A DNA stretch of 64,000 bases, taken from Bryoerythrophyllum caledonicum. Taxonomy: Eukaryota > Streptophyta > Bryopsida > Pottiales > Pottiaceae. The translations under genes and the position numbers were made by a program. The stretch covers positions 8,784,553-8,848,552 of the forward strand of contig OZ020520.1 in assembly GCA_963971425.1 (NCBI GenBank), written 5' to 3'. Shown here piece by piece: positions 1-10,101 of this stretch; position 1 is the stretch's first letter; each line of letters begins with the position of its first letter. Under the pieces are notes generated by a model. It searched no databases and had not been told where the DNA came from. It saw only the letters and a program-made list of their open reading frames with translations.

Positions 1-240
1 CCCCTTTACTTGCCCCCTTTGCCCGTGCTCAAGCCCCTTTCACACCGGCAAACCACACAATTTTCATGTAACTGAATGATAACCGTGAATGAAAACCTCT
101 CAAAACCATAGAACCAATGTGATCCACATGAAAAGACGCTAAAAGACTTAACAAACAAAGGGTAGGTCGGGTGCAAGTAGAGCCCCATTGTTAATCGCCT
201 CTAACATATTTTTAATGTTAGACTTTGTCTACTCAAACCT

Positions 241-681
241 TCAACATGCTAAACACTCAGGAGAAGACCATTGATCCACTGGTACCTCCAAAAGAGGTGG
301 AGTTAAGCATTCTAAATGCCACCCCGTAGAACATAAGTCACAAATAACCATAGTGGCTGCCTGTTTGGCACTACCACACAATCGACAACGTAATCCAGCA
401 GAGATGTGAGACAGCCCAGGGTGTATTGTTCCATCAATGTGTGGCAAGTGGTAAGGCGCACAATTACGTGTGTGATCCTTCCACTTTTTGCCATCACAAC
501 CCTCCAATACTAACAGCCCTGAGTCTTTCACCTCACAAACTCTCAAGATTATCCTTCCTGCTGTCACATCCAAGGTGGTGGGCGCTGCTTGCTGCAAATA
601 CACATAGTCTCCAGGCCTGAAACGCCGCACCTGCGGTCGATAACCACCTCCCCGTATGGAGCATAGCGCAACGTATCCCAA
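241..681 (-). pseudogene. Integrase C-terminal GPY/F-like module fused to a PHD zinc finger
   Basis: The 146-residue frame begins with a stretch around RRFRPGDYVYLQ, the usual appearance of the SH3-like module that ends a Ty3 integrase. It finishes with a C4HC3 zinc finger: CRLC, then CDLC, a His and Cys in GWHLEC, and a final C-x2-C at the terminus. This is the PHD spacing. PHD fingers commonly bind histone H3 tails, and chromoviruses carry a chromodomain at this same position, so a targeting role is a reasonable inference. The module is in a different frame from the integrase core; a small indel near base 650 separates them. All the zinc ligands are present, so the finger itself looks undamaged. 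Confidence 0.75.
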
Positions 682-1562
682 TGTTGAGCAATGGAGAGGT
701 TCTCCAATGTCATAGGCATCACCCTTTTGAACAATTCTGCACGTTGCTCACACATTTGAGCCCACGTATCTGGATTGTCCATGTTAGCCAACACGGTGTC
801 AGCATCTACTTGAATGGCCTTCGGTAAAACCGAGTGCCTTCCAAATAATAGATAGTAAGGTGAAAAAGACGCCAAGGACGCTTGTTTGCTGAACCGATAG
901 CCCATTGCTATCCACGGTAGCTGCAAATCCCAATACTGGTGATGTCCTTTCTTCAAGCTGTACTTCTGGAGCCCCCTCTTGACGGTTTGCACCATGCGCT
1001 TTGCCAATCCATCTGCTTCGGGGTGATCCCTCGAAGTAGTGCGATGATCAATCATTGCTTGCTCACACAACGTCTTAAACTCACCCAAGAATTCTCTACC
1101 TTGGTCTATGAGTACCTCTGCTGGAGCTCCAAAGCGACTCAGAACACAATCAAGAAATGAATAAGCCGCCCCCTCACTGAATTTATCAAGCAATGCCACT
1201 AACTCTATCCATTTCGAAAAATGCTCGATGATTACCAACACATACATGTTGTGTCGAGGTGTCACTGGCAATGGACCTGCAAAATCCAAGCTCCATCTAT
1301 ATCCTAAGCCCATAATTGGCAAAGACTGTAACTGAGGCATTGGAGCGTTAAAAGACGCTCGTACCCGGTCACACACCATTCACCGGGCCACCAAAGCTTG
1401 CACTTGGGATTGCATTCCAGGCCACCAATAGTGAATTTGAAGTAGACTATAAGTCCTCCGCACTCCAAAGTATCCAAGGTCCTCATGTGTGTCCTTAATC
1501 AGTTTCACTCTTTTTATTGGAGCTGGTACTACCTTTTTAGTACCGTCTGGCCACAATCTCAC
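564..1562 (-). pseudogene. Ty3/gypsy integrase core, inactivated
   Basis: The N-terminal H2C2 zinc-binding part is recognisable around DTHEDLGYFGVRRTY and IHYWWPGM. An in-frame TGA near 1,380 replaces the first Cys expected before MVCDRVRA. The core then shows the first catalytic Asp in WSLDFAGPLPV and the second in VLIDQGREF. The position of the third catalytic acid reads GLAKRMVQT where the family normally has Glu before Arg, so Glu appears to be replaced by Lys. Both the stop and the missing Glu argue that this copy cannot integrate. The downstream frame joins the GPY/F-PHD segment after an indel near 650. Confidence 0.85.
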
Positions 1563-1879
1563 AAGGTGAGTCTTCTCCTACACAAACCTCTTAGCTCGTT
1601 GTAGAACCTTGTCTCTCTCCTTATGAGACCATGAAGCCACTGCTTCTCCATCCTTCAAAAACTGCATCACATTCGTGTCTTCATGGATATCTCTGGCGCC
1701 CTCAGACTCTTCACCTCCATCCTCATCTACTGTGGCCATAACAGCTTCCCCGGTGGTGTCTCCATTCAATGCCAATATTCCCAGAAAACCCGAACAATTC
1801 CAACCTGGCAACGGGTCGGTTTCACCCTCAGTATGCCACCTAGCACCTATATCATCCTCTTGGTTTGGAATTGGATTGC

Positions 1880-2324
1880 GGCTAAGGCCATCAGCATCCA
1901 TATTTACCAAACCTGCCCTATGAACCACCTTGAAGTCATACTCCATCAACATCAAGGCCCACCGTGCTAGTTTTCATGTCAGTTTGTCAGACTTCATCAA
2001 CCATTTCAAAGGCTAATGATCCGTGACTAACAGAAATTCATTACCATAAAGATAATACCAAAAATGAGCAATTGCCCATATTGCAGCCAAACATTCTCTC
2101 TCATACGAGCCATACTGAGCCTCAGCGTTGTTGTTGGACCGGCTGGCATACACAATTACAAATTCCTTACCATCATCATCCATTTGCGTCAATACTGCAC
2201 CAATCTCAAACGAGCTCCAATCTGTGTGTAGCTGGTACGTCCTTCCTGCTATAGGCCTCCGAAGTATTGGTGCTCATGCCAAACAATCTTTTAACTGTTG
2301 AAACGCCGCCTCTTGCTCATCTCC
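1880..2324 (-). pseudogene. Ty3/gypsy RNase H region, with stops
   Basis: Translating the minus strand between RT and integrase gives the typical Ty3 RNase H signature: an Asp in LHTDWSSFEIGAVL, then YASRSNNNAEAQYGSYEREC with the usual conserved Glu, then AIAHFWYYLYG and a final MLMEYDFKVVHRAG with NMDADGLSR. The frame is interrupted by a TAG after the VTDH motif, where the family has Gln, and by a TGA shortly before KLARW. Both are explained by single base changes. It links the RT to the integrase as in a standard pol polyprotein. Confidence 0.75.
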
Positions 2325-3200
2325 TTAGATCCAAGGTTGATCATTCCTTGTCAACATGGTTAATGGCTTGGCAATAGCACTGAAAGTTTTGACAAACTTT
2401 CTATTATAGTTACACAACCCCAGAAATGCTCTCAACCTACTAACATCTCGTGGTCTAGGAATAGACATCACTACTTCCATTTTGCTAGCTACGACACCTA
2501 ATCCACTTGGATAAATCATATGGCCTAAATACTCAATGCGATCAAAGTAGAATTTGCACTTACCTGGGTGCAACTTTAATCCGTGAAACCTCAATCTAGC
2601 AAAAACCTCCATTATATGTAGTCTATGTTGCTTTCGATTCCTGCTAAAGACAATGATGTCATCGATATAGCATCTCACAAAATCCAACCCCGAGAATACT
2701 CTGTCGATAACCCTTTGAAATTCTACTGGAGCATTCTTCAATCCAAACTGTAAAAACTTCCATTGAAACAACCGGTAGTTCCTATCTCTGTCAATGCCCC
2801 AGAACGCCGTTTTCCCCTTGTCTTCCTCTCTCAATCCAATCTGGTGGTATTCAGAGCGTAAATCCAACGTACTAAATACCTTGGCATGGCCAATGGCCTC
2901 AAAGTACTCCTCTGGAGTTGGCATGGCATAAAGGTCTGACTTAGTGAATTTATTAATTCTCCTATAGTCACCACACATCCTTTTCTCAGTCCAATTACCA
3001 TAAATGTCCTTCTTGGATGGCATAACCGTTGCAGATGCATACTCACAATCTGGACGAGCCAACTCCACCAACCCTGCAGCCATCAATTCTTTAGTGCGAG
3101 CACAAATCATCTTTCGCTCCATGTCGCTATACTTGTATGGCCTTCGATAAATTGGTGCTTCATCGGTTAAATTAATACGCACTTCTTGCCCCTTCAACAC
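2325..3200 (-). CDS. Ty3/gypsy reverse transcriptase domain
   Basis: A 291-residue open segment contains the core of a Ty3-type RT. RMCGDYRRIN is the conserved block before the palm, STLDLRSEYHQIGL carries the first catalytic Asp, and YIDDIIVFS (codons at 2,658-2,669) carries the other two. LKNAPVEFQRVID, KCKFYFDRIEYLGH and LRAFLGLCNYNRKF are also family signatures. It copies element RNA into DNA. It is fused on both sides to other pol segments; an in-frame TAG at its 3' end separates it from RNase H, and an upstream stop separates it from the DNMT side. The catalytic residues are all present, so this is the best-preserved pol domain of the element. Confidence 0.9.
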   Translation of the reverse strand: MLKGQEVRINLTDEAPIYRRPYKYSDMERKMICARTKELMAAGLVELARPDCEYASATVMPSKKDIYGNWTEKRMCGDYRRINKFTKSDLYAMPTPEEYFEAIGHAKVFSTLDLRSEYHQIGLREEDKGKTAFWGIDRDRNYRLFQWKFLQFGLKNAPVEFQRVIDRVFSGLDFVRCYIDDIIVFSRNRKQHRLHIMEVFARLRFHGLKLHPGKCKFYFDRIEYLGHMIYPSGLGVVASKMEVVMSIPRPRDVSRLRAFLGLCNYNRKFVKTFSAIAKPLTMLTRNDQPWI

Positions 3201-3785
3201 TCTTAAATCATGTGAACTGAAAGCAAAACAATCTAAATATCATCTTAGGAACTCATGTTCGTCCACCTCCACTACTCCATCCGCCAGGCCTACTCTTGGT
3301 TTCCAAGTGTCCTTAGTCACCACCTCCTTCGATTCCTTTGGAGCAGGGTTTTCCACCCTTGGTTGCTATTGAATCCTCTATGAAGGAGACTCCCCTCCTT
3401 CCTCCTCAATAACGCTCCCAAGTCCTTTCAATTGACCAAGTTTGTCAATTTCTTCCATGTGAAGAGTTGTGTGTTCTTCCACAAAGATCTTCTCCACAAC
3501 CTCCTCCAAATTTAACCTCTGGAGAGCCAATCTGCTCCCTTCACTCTAGTTCTCCCCTCCATAGTGAAGATCTGTTGTTGTAGTGGTCGCAAAAATATTT
3601 GCGGTATCCCATATGTTCCATGGATGAGGTGCAAAGGCCCTCTTGCCCCCAACCACCTTGTTTGTCACCCTGACAGAGGCAAGTGGTTCTCCTGCCGCCC
3701 GCAGCTCATAATAACCCATGTAACTCGACAAAGTGGAAGCTAAACGCTTCTGTTCAGCAACTACTAACGATACAATCCAAATCAG
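3201..3785 (-). other. Linker between DNMT and reverse transcriptase, broken frame
   Basis: This segment continues the polyprotein on the minus strand. Part reads MGYYELRAAGEPLASVRVTN near 3,700, and an acidic stretch around 3,400-3,540 (EEVVEKIF, HMEEIDKLGQLKGLGS) follows, with stops near 3,370. I recognise no domain. Its length of roughly 200 codons resembles the spacers between protease and RT in Ty3 elements. Confidence 0.45.
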
Positions 3786-4790
3786 GCAATTTAAATCCAT
3801 TGCCTGACCAAGTAAAAACTATCTCTGTGATTCTGAAATCCCAGGCACATCGGTGGTGCCAGTGAGAAAGCCCATGGCTCTCTCCTTCTCATCTGCATTT
3901 GGCTCTATCATCTCCAGAGACAATGAATCCCAAACAAATCCAAGTCCATTATCCTTGAAAGCATAAGACCGTGCAAAACTAACCAACGTGGGCAAGGCCC
4001 TACGTGGTTCCTCTTTGAGGTTAACCATAGTTAATGGTGTCTGGTCATTGTGATACACGCGCCGTGGTGTCCTCTGAGGATCTAAAATATCACTTACATA
4101 CACATCTGGGCGTTTAATGCAACCTACCGCGGACTGTAGCAACTCTGTTGGTGCCAGATTTGTCCACCACAAGCGTGGTCGATGTGCTCTTGACCCTACT
4201 TCAGCTGCATCAATTAACACTGGTAAACCCAGAGTCTGATGGATTCTGTGCATACTCTCGAGTGTCCTGGACCTTGAACTGCTCACCACCAGCACGTTCT
4301 TTACAATATAACCAGGCAGTTGCCTCTGAGAAGTTTGAAGCAACCGAAGTACTCGAATCATATCAAAGAACTTGGAAGAACGGGAGTCCTTTAATCCATT
4401 CTGATTGCCTGCCAAAGACATGCCTTGGCAAGACCATCCTGCAATGACAAGGTCCACATAACCCACACGATGAATGTCATCCTCTGATAGCAAGGAAATA
4501 TTGCCCACAAGTGTAGAGAAAGAAGTTTTGATGGCACTAGTGGCTAACAATTCTAGAATTGTTAGCCACTAGCTCGATCTCAGTGTGTGACGTTTGGCCA
4601 CATACCTTGCTGCTTCATCCACATCCACGTAAATGTAGCTCTCAACTTTGATCCCATCTTGTAAAACAGCTGCCAATCCTGTGCCAATTCCTCAAAATAG
4701 CTCCAACAACACGATGCTATTTGTTCGTGCCTTCCAATGGATGGTGGCAATGTCTAATGGAGGCCCTAGGTCTTGGTCAAATCCAGGCTC
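3786..4790 (-). pseudogene. C5 cytosine DNA methyltransferase domain inside the retrotransposon
   Basis: The cytosine-C5 methyltransferase motif series is visible on the minus strand. Motif I, the SAM-binding loop, is LLELF, then a TGA, then GIGTGLAAVL, near 4,690. Motif IV is LVIAGWSCQGMSLAG with the catalytic Cys codon at 4,428-4,430; the usual Pro before it is Ser. GLKDSRSSKFFDMIRVLRLL follows, as in DNMT3/DRM types. Motif VI is YIVKNVLVV, with Lys where Glu is normally required. Motif VIII is GSRAHRPRLWW. The end has ERAMGFLTGTT and GQAMDLN, resembling motifs IX-X. The stop in motif I, a stop at a palindrome near 4,555 and the Glu-to-Lys change make this copy inactive. It lies between protease and RT, a position not used by standard Ty3 elements. 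Confidence 0.8.
4537..4572. repeat. Perfect 36 bp palindrome within the DNMT coding region
   Basis: The sequence CTAGTGGCTAACAATTCT is followed immediately by its exact reverse complement, giving a spacer-free 36 bp palindrome. It lies between motif I and motif IV of the DNMT and introduces an in-frame TAG. It looks like a local inverted duplication of 18 bp. Confidence 0.9.
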
Positions 4791-5192
4791 CTATTGCATC
4801 TGTGGTAGCATAGAGTGTTGCCATGCTTCTTCCACTGCTAACTCCACGGCCTCCCTCAATTGGATGGTGTTACTCCACGCCGCTTCAATCCCAGGTTGAT
4901 AACCTTCTTCCTCTCCACCACTCGTGTTGCCCGTGTAGACACCCACTTTCTTTGAAGTGTGGTCAGCAATAGAAGGATCCTCAAAACCTGCCTGAAACCA
5001 TGAAGGTTTCATATTCATACATCTAGAGAAGGCAAACACGTCAGCAAAGTTACTAGTAAGAACTCGAACAAATCGAGCTGGCAACTGAGCTTTCCACCCA
5101 TCTCCTGCTTGCCATCCTGGTTTGTAGCTTGTTGACTCCTCCCAGAAATCTAAGGTGAATCTCATTGGGTATAGCACCGCCGAATCTACCAA
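4791..5192 (-). pseudogene. N-terminal extension of the retrotransposon DNMT
   Basis: A 133-residue open stretch lies in the same frame as the DNMT motifs and is separated from them by one stop near 4,795. It contains RFTLDFWEESTSYKPGW, then ARFVRVLTSNFADVFAFSRC and MNMKPSWFQAGFEDPS, and an acidic tail. I recognise no named domain. It occupies the space between the protease active site and methyltransferase motif I, so it may be a linker or a targeting domain of the DNMT. A further in-frame stop near 5,195 lies between it and the protease. Confidence 0.5.
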
Positions 5193-5369
5193 GACATCCT
5201 ATGACTTGGCCTCCGTGACTATTGCCTTCACCTTCATAGAACTGGCATCTGCCACATCACTTCGGTTGAGTTGTAACACTAACTCAGCCCTTGTGATCCC
5301 TGTAGCATACTCTGTACCTCCCATGGATGTACTAATGGTCTAAGGACACTTCTCCAAAGTATCCTCAGT

Positions 5370-6157
5370 TAAACCCTATCCTTCAATAGCGAACGCTTTC
5401 AACATTAAATGTTGAGCTCCTGAATCCAGAAGCACAAGTTGAGGTACAAAACCTTCTCCTTAGGCCCAACGAGTTGGAAAATGCCTTGGGAATTATCAAC
5501 CACTACCACACCAGGGATAATGGATGATCTCTCAATCGCAAGTCTGGCGGCCATAGTCTTCACACGCATGGCTGTTGAAAGCAGCCCCTCCACGTAGTCA
5601 CTCTGACTCTCCTCTGCATTGATAATCTCCGTCTTCAACACATTTACACCCGTGGAGTTGTCCAACTCACACATTGAGGCTATAGTCTTCAAAACCTCTA
5701 CCACACTGAAGCCATCTTGTGACAACATCTTAGCAAAAAATAAAGAGGCTTCCCACACGGAAGTTGTTGCCTCCATAAGTGCTCCAGAACCTCCTGTGAG
5801 TCCTCCAGCTCGTGGTGAGACTCGTGTGGGTGTCGCCAGTGGTCGTGATGGACGCATCATGGACGACGTGGACACCATCTCTTCTAACGTGAAGGATTGA
5901 GGCAACCTTGCCTGTCGATTATTCTTTCCATGGTGAGGATCTAGAGTTGAACTAGCTCCATGTGGAACATCCTTGGAAATTGAAGTATGGCTCCGTGTGA
6001 GAGCATAGGCCTCATGTGTCCCATCCCTAATGGCAAGTGCTATGCCACTCAACATGAAGTCTCCAAATTCATCATCCACGAAACTAAAACCGCCCCCAGC
6101 ATGGAAATTGGGACTAACCTGAGGATTGTCACCTATCATAGTAGTATTGGCACTCAT
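5370..6157 (-). pseudogene. Gag-pol junction with retroviral-type aspartic protease, frameshifted
   Basis: The frame 6,157-5,405 encodes 250 residues, largely unrecognised, ending in SQGIFQLVGPKEKVL. From about 5,447 the neighbouring frame continues PQLVLLDSGAQHLMLKAF, which contains the DSGA active-site motif of retroviral-type aspartic proteases. One missing base restores continuity, so I read this as a decay frameshift rather than a programmed one; no slippery heptamer is obvious. The protease would cut the gag-pol polyprotein. Only the first half of a protease is recognisable before a stop near 5,343. Confidence 0.7.
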
Positions 6158-6166
6158 TGCTTCTAT

Positions 6167-7378
6167 TTAGGCCTCCAATTCTCCACATTTGGCTTTCCAG
6201 GTCTTCTTCTCCCCTCCAGTGGTCTTGGACTCCTTCTCCTTGCCTCCTTTAACTCCCTTAGTTCCCGTGGGCTTCAACTCTGGATGAAGCTTCCAGCTGC
6301 TGGCCTCTGTATGCCCCTTGGCACCGCAACCTAAGCAGAAACCTCCAATTTGAGGTGTGGAAGTCTTACCTTCTTTACAATCCTTCCTCTGATGTCCAGG
6401 CTTCCCACATTTGAAGCACAAGGCATTAGAGTTTGCAGTATACGAAGGGATAGCCACCTTGGCCACCTTAATCTTCTCCAGGACCTTCTCTTCATGTTTG
6501 AAAAATCCCATAGTTGCCTTTTCTTCCAGTAAATTTATCTCAATCTGCTCTGAGGTCTCAAAAACAAACCGTAGTGTCGGGGGTACTTCCAATTGCAACG
6601 CCTCATTGCGAACCAAGGATTTCAACTCCTTGTCCAGGATACTATAGCAGTGTTGCACTGCCTCTTGCTCTGTAACTCTGTGAGTAGCTGAGATTAGTCT
6701 CCTTAATCTTGCATGAGCCTCTCTCAGAGACTCATCACTTCCACGTGTAAAGGAACAAAGGGTCTTCATATTATCTGCCCTCTGTCCTTGATAATCTCTG
6801 TGGAGTTGCACAAAGAATCCTACGGTGGGATAGAATGGAGGTGGATGATTTACCAGTCCCTCTGGCTGCACCACATCATCCGTTGTGCTCGTGCCTTCCT
6901 CTATCTTTCCTTTGGACAAGAGTGGCGATGTCACCCTCGGTGCTCCACCAAACACGTCCATGTAGTTCGGTGCGTAGAAGTCTCTCCAGGCCATAATTTG
7001 GGTGAAATAAGCTGCCTCGAACTCTCCGTAGTCCGCTAGTGGAGTTCCCTCCAAACACCGAAACAATGCTCTCCACACCATGTACGGATTAAAGATGGGA
7101 TTACGGGACTTCTGGAGTTTACACCACATGGTAAACTCCCTCTTGAAATCATCGACTTCGATGGTGCCCGTGGCACCCAAAAACCTCCGTATCCCTCGTT
7201 CTCCACCTCCATATGGTGAAGCCATCTCCTCCCAATCAAAGTATGATTGGTAAGGCTTTGTGGGTAAAACTGGGACTTGATCACTCACCTTTGGGGTTTC
7301 AAGAAATTTGTCTTCTTCTACCAGTGGCAAAGAATTGTCTTCTGCCTCTTCTGGTTGACCACAAATTTCTGCCAACAC
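6167..7378 (-). CDS. Gag polyprotein of the Ty3/gypsy element
   Basis: A 403-residue open frame has the organisation of a retrotransposon Gag. A capsid-like helical region contains TVGFFVQLHRDYQGQRADN and LREAHARLRRLISATHRV. A CCHC zinc knuckle follows, CFKCGKPGHQRKDC, near residue 330. A second, degenerate knuckle reads CLGCGAKGHTEASSW, with Ser where the last Cys should be. A lysine-rich tail follows. The protein would form the particle and bind element RNA. It lies directly upstream of the protease segment, as expected, and is open throughout. Confidence 0.85.
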   Translation of the reverse strand: MLAEICGQPEEAEDNSLPLVEEDKFLETPKVSDQVPVLPTKPYQSYFDWEEMASPYGGGERGIRRFLGATGTIEVDDFKREFTMWCKLQKSRNPIFNPYMVWRALFRCLEGTPLADYGEFEAAYFTQIMAWRDFYAPNYMDVFGGAPRVTSPLLSKGKIEEGTSTTDDVVQPEGLVNHPPPFYPTVGFFVQLHRDYQGQRADNMKTLCSFTRGSDESLREAHARLRRLISATHRVTEQEAVQHCYSILDKELKSLVRNEALQLEVPPTLRFVFETSEQIEINLLEEKATMGFFKHEEKVLEKIKVAKVAIPSYTANSNALCFKCGKPGHQRKDCKEGKTSTPQIGGFCLGCGAKGHTEASSWKLHPELKPTGTKGVKGGKEKESKTTGGEKKTWKAKCGELEA

Positions 7379-7464
7379 CTTCTCATTAGCATCTACTGAG
7401 AAAGGGGTGTTTCTACGTGTAAAATCAGGACCTTTCCAATCATCCAGATTGCTACTTCAGTGCT

Positions 7465-7935
7465 CTACTTGAACAATCGCCAGGCCTCACGGGTTCCTCT
7501 CATCTCTGGAGCATAAATCGTAGATGTCACTTTCCAGTCCAACAACTCTAAGGTAAGAATATCCCACACACTAGTGGCACGCTCTTGCCATGTGTTAACC
7601 TCCCACTGCCAAGTAGTGTGGAATAAGAACCTTTCGCTCTCGAACTTGGTGAAAATAAAGGAGAAGGTGGGTAGTTGGATGCCTGAAGAGAAATACTCTA
7701 CCTTTACATCATACTTTGATCCAGAATTTCGCAGAACCATGGCCTTACCTTCAATCACCAAGTCCTCGACTCCAATTTGCCCATGCGCGCGGCACAAGGG
7801 TGATAGAATTTCCTCCTTCACCCGAAGTGAGCGGATCTTCTGCACCCCACCAAGTGAAGTCCAATACTTCACCGATTCTATGCTCAACACTTTCGTGTCT
7901 GGTTTACGCAAGTTCTGGGGCCATGTGAGCCGCAA
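7465..7935 (-). CDS. Unrecognised ORF upstream of gag in the Ty3/gypsy element
   Basis: This 156-residue frame lies just 5' of gag on the same strand. It is rich in aromatic and hydrophobic residues (YWTSLGGVQKIRSLRVKEEI, WQWEVNTWQERATSVWDILT) and has no motif I can name. It may be the N-terminal part of gag split by a stop near 7,440, or a separate small protein. The spacing to gag and the shared orientation favour belonging to the element. Confidence 0.4.
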   Translation of the reverse strand: MRLTWPQNLRKPDTKVLSIESVKYWTSLGGVQKIRSLRVKEEILSPLCRAHGQIGVEDLVIEGKAMVLRNSGSKYDVKVEYFSSGIQLPTFSFIFTKFESERFLFHTTWQWEVNTWQERATSVWDILTLELLDWKVTSTIYAPEMRGTREAWRLFK

Positions 7936-7951
7936 AAACGGCTCACGGTGA

Positions 7952-9132
7952 CGAATGGACCACGCATGGTGTCCATTAGTGTTAACAAAGTAGTAGAAAT
8001 GGGTTATCCCATTGGTTAGTTCATGGTTTTTGATCTAAATGGCTAAATAGCCTTTCCATGCGCTAATTCTTTAATTAGGAGCCACATGGTGGCAACCAAG
8101 AATTTCATAAAGTTAACCGAAAAATAAATGGAAAGGGAAAAAATGAGAAAAGGTAGAAAAAACAAAACAATAGAAAAGAAGTAGAAATAGAAGTGGTGGA
8201 GAAGAATTCACCTCCTACCGAATCATAGACCGCAATTGGTCACGATGAGGAAAGCACGAAAGAAAAAAATTAGGAGAGAAATGATGGTGAGGGGAAGGAA
8301 AGAAGAAGGAGGCTTAGAAGCCCTTAAAAAATAGTTTCAAAGGTCCAAAAGGCTTGGGCAAACCCCTTATCAATCACTAAGTAAAATTAGGAATTATCCC
8401 AAGCAAGGGGAATTTAATCTAGGTAGATTAATTAGATTTAGCATCATTGGAATTAACTTAATAGCTCACTTATTGGAGATCATGCGCACCCCATGTGGCA
8501 TAAAATTAAAGTGGGAGATTTAGATATTCCTTGGTTAGTCGGACACCAACTTTTGTTAATGCAAGGGTGGCACGGAGATAAGTGTTGTCCGAACACGGTT
8601 GTTGCAAGAGCATCCCCTTGAGTGTTTTAGGTGACTAAAACACCCTAAGTGGTGACTCGTGTATCATTCCAGGGATTCAAGTGAAGTTTGCCAGATTGGG
8701 ACAATCCGGTTGTGACTCTTTCCTAAACTTCTTCCTATTCTTCTTATTCAATCGGGCAGGATCCGGTTAGTTCACCTTCCCAGCTAGCCGATCTGCCATT
8801 CCTTACTTTCCCGTTTCCAGTTATAAATCCGGATCCGGTAATATCTCACCACAGGCACACCTGTAGTCAGCTCTAATTTTCCCTCATGGTCTTAGCTGTT
8901 GGAGGACGCGTCCTATTTGGAGAGGAACGGTGTACAAAACTCTCCCTTCGTAGATTAGAGTGGCGAAAGACTCCACTAGCAATCCTAACATCCTCTAAAC
9001 ATGACAAACATACGCACCAGGGTGGTGTCTACCTCCTCACAACTATGGGAATGTTCCCCGGCAGCCGGTCACGTAGAAGGTATTCCGACCCTCTGCTTAC
9101 TACAACGACAGGAATCCCAAAATATCCGGATC
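7952..9132. other. Non-coding junction between Ty3/gypsy element and gag-like unit A
   Basis: No coding frame is supported here. Bases 8,100-8,330 form an A/G-rich tract. From about 8,700 onward the sequence becomes rich in CCGGATCCGG-type words that also mark the flank right of MULE-1 (22,865-25,700), so this end belongs to the unit that MULE-1 interrupted. The LTR of the Ty3 element presumably lies in this interval, but I could not delimit it. Confidence 0.4.
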
Positions 9133-9142
9133 CGAGTGCGAC
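9133..9142. repeat. Left target-site duplication of MULE-1
   Basis: CGAGTGCGAC directly precedes the element and is repeated exactly at 22,855-22,864, immediately after its right end. Ten bases fits the 8-11 bp duplications made by Mutator-like elements. Confidence 0.95.
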
Positions 9143-9193
9143 GGGGAATGCTATTATGTGAGCGTAGAGCGGTGAGCTGTGAGCGGTGAGCAG
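9143..9193 (+). repeat. Left terminal inverted repeat of MULE-1
   Basis: It starts GGGGAATGCTATTATGTGAG and continues with tandem GTGAGC-type heptamers ending in GTGAGCAG. It pairs with 22,804-22,854, whose inverted form starts GAGCGAAGCTATTTTGTGAG. Confidence 0.9.
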
Positions 9194-9339
9194 AGAATTT
9201 TAAGCGACGGCGAGATGAAAGCTCCAGAAATTTAGATTTTAGGGATTTATTACCGTGGGTTATCAGAGGTTGGATGGATTTTTTTAGTAATTAGAGGTTC
9301 TATAACCGTGGGATTTGTTTAAAGTGAGTGGGGCATTTT

Positions 9340-9620
9340 GACAATATATCTGTTGTATTGAAATTTTTCTACATTCTCTTTTCTTTTTCTTTTTCTCTTT
9401 CCATTATTTTCTTATCATTTTCTTTTAAATTTATTCTCTTCTTCTTCTTTTCCATTTTTACTCTTCTTTATTTTCTCCTTTTCTTCTTTTATATTTTATT
9501 TTTCTTTCTTTATTTTTAATAATGTTTTTACCATTTTTTCTTCTAACTTTTCTTGTTTAATATTTTATCTTCATTTCCTTTTTCTTCTCCTTTGTCTATA
9601 TTTTTATTTTATTTTTATTT
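9340..9620 (+). repeat. Pyrimidine-rich low-complexity tract
   Basis: About 280 bases consist almost entirely of T and C in TTTTC and TTCTTC runs. The apparent open frame through it is only a by-product of composition. It lies in the left subterminal part of MULE-1, downstream of the methyltransferase-like gene. Confidence 0.85.
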
Positions 9621-10101
9621 TCAATTATTTAAAAACATGTTTTTTGCAATGAGAAACCTCAAGCTATAATACTGGTTAGTGATAACCAGTACAACCTCCA
9701 TCCATATCATTTCTCTAGATAAGTCACCGTTACCGACTAATACAAAATGACTTTGATAAATACAATCCTTGCTAAACTAGAAATTCAAATTTGAGTGAAA
9801 TATCTTTGCTAATCATATACACACATCTAATTGACTAACTAAAACTAAATTCTCATAAATTCTACCAATTTATTTTCTTCATTATATTTAATACAGTAGA
9901 CACTATTTATGGCTCACAAATAAAACTATGAATAGTAGTAGGCCATATACAAAATAGATAATATATAAAATATAAATATAGAAACACATGAAATGATTGT
10001 TGGCCAAATTGCACATAAAACATATGCATGTCAGACTCACAAGTCAATGACACTGAAAATACAAATACTAGTAAAATCTCCAGAACAAATGAAGACCCTT
10101 C

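Larger units (their letters stand above)
1..8500 (-). mobile_element. Decayed Ty3/gypsy LTR retrotransposon carrying a C5-DNMT and a PHD finger
   Basis: Minus-strand translation gives, in transcription order, an upstream ORF, gag with a zinc knuckle, a protease DSGA motif, a C5 cytosine methyltransferase, a Ty3-type reverse transcriptase, RNase H, integrase, a GPY/F-like module and a PHD finger. Integrase after RT/RNase H is the Ty3/gypsy (Metaviridae) order. The frame is interrupted by several stops and at least two single-base shifts, so this copy is dead. The right border is not resolved: LTRs were not identified, and bases 7,952-9,132 contain only non-coding DNA. The left end runs off the window; bases 1-240 hold no recognisable gene. 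DNMT-bearing retrotransposons have been reported from charophyte algae and dinoflagellates, which fits the suggested host. Confidence 0.85.

Noticed and set aside
5405-5470. Programmed frameshift between gag and protease
   Set aside because: A single missing base explains the change of frame, and no slippery heptamer or following stem was seen; other decay is abundant.
9328-9519. 63-residue Phe/Ser-rich membrane-like frame
   Set aside because: It is the translation of a pyrimidine-rich tract with no other coding sign.
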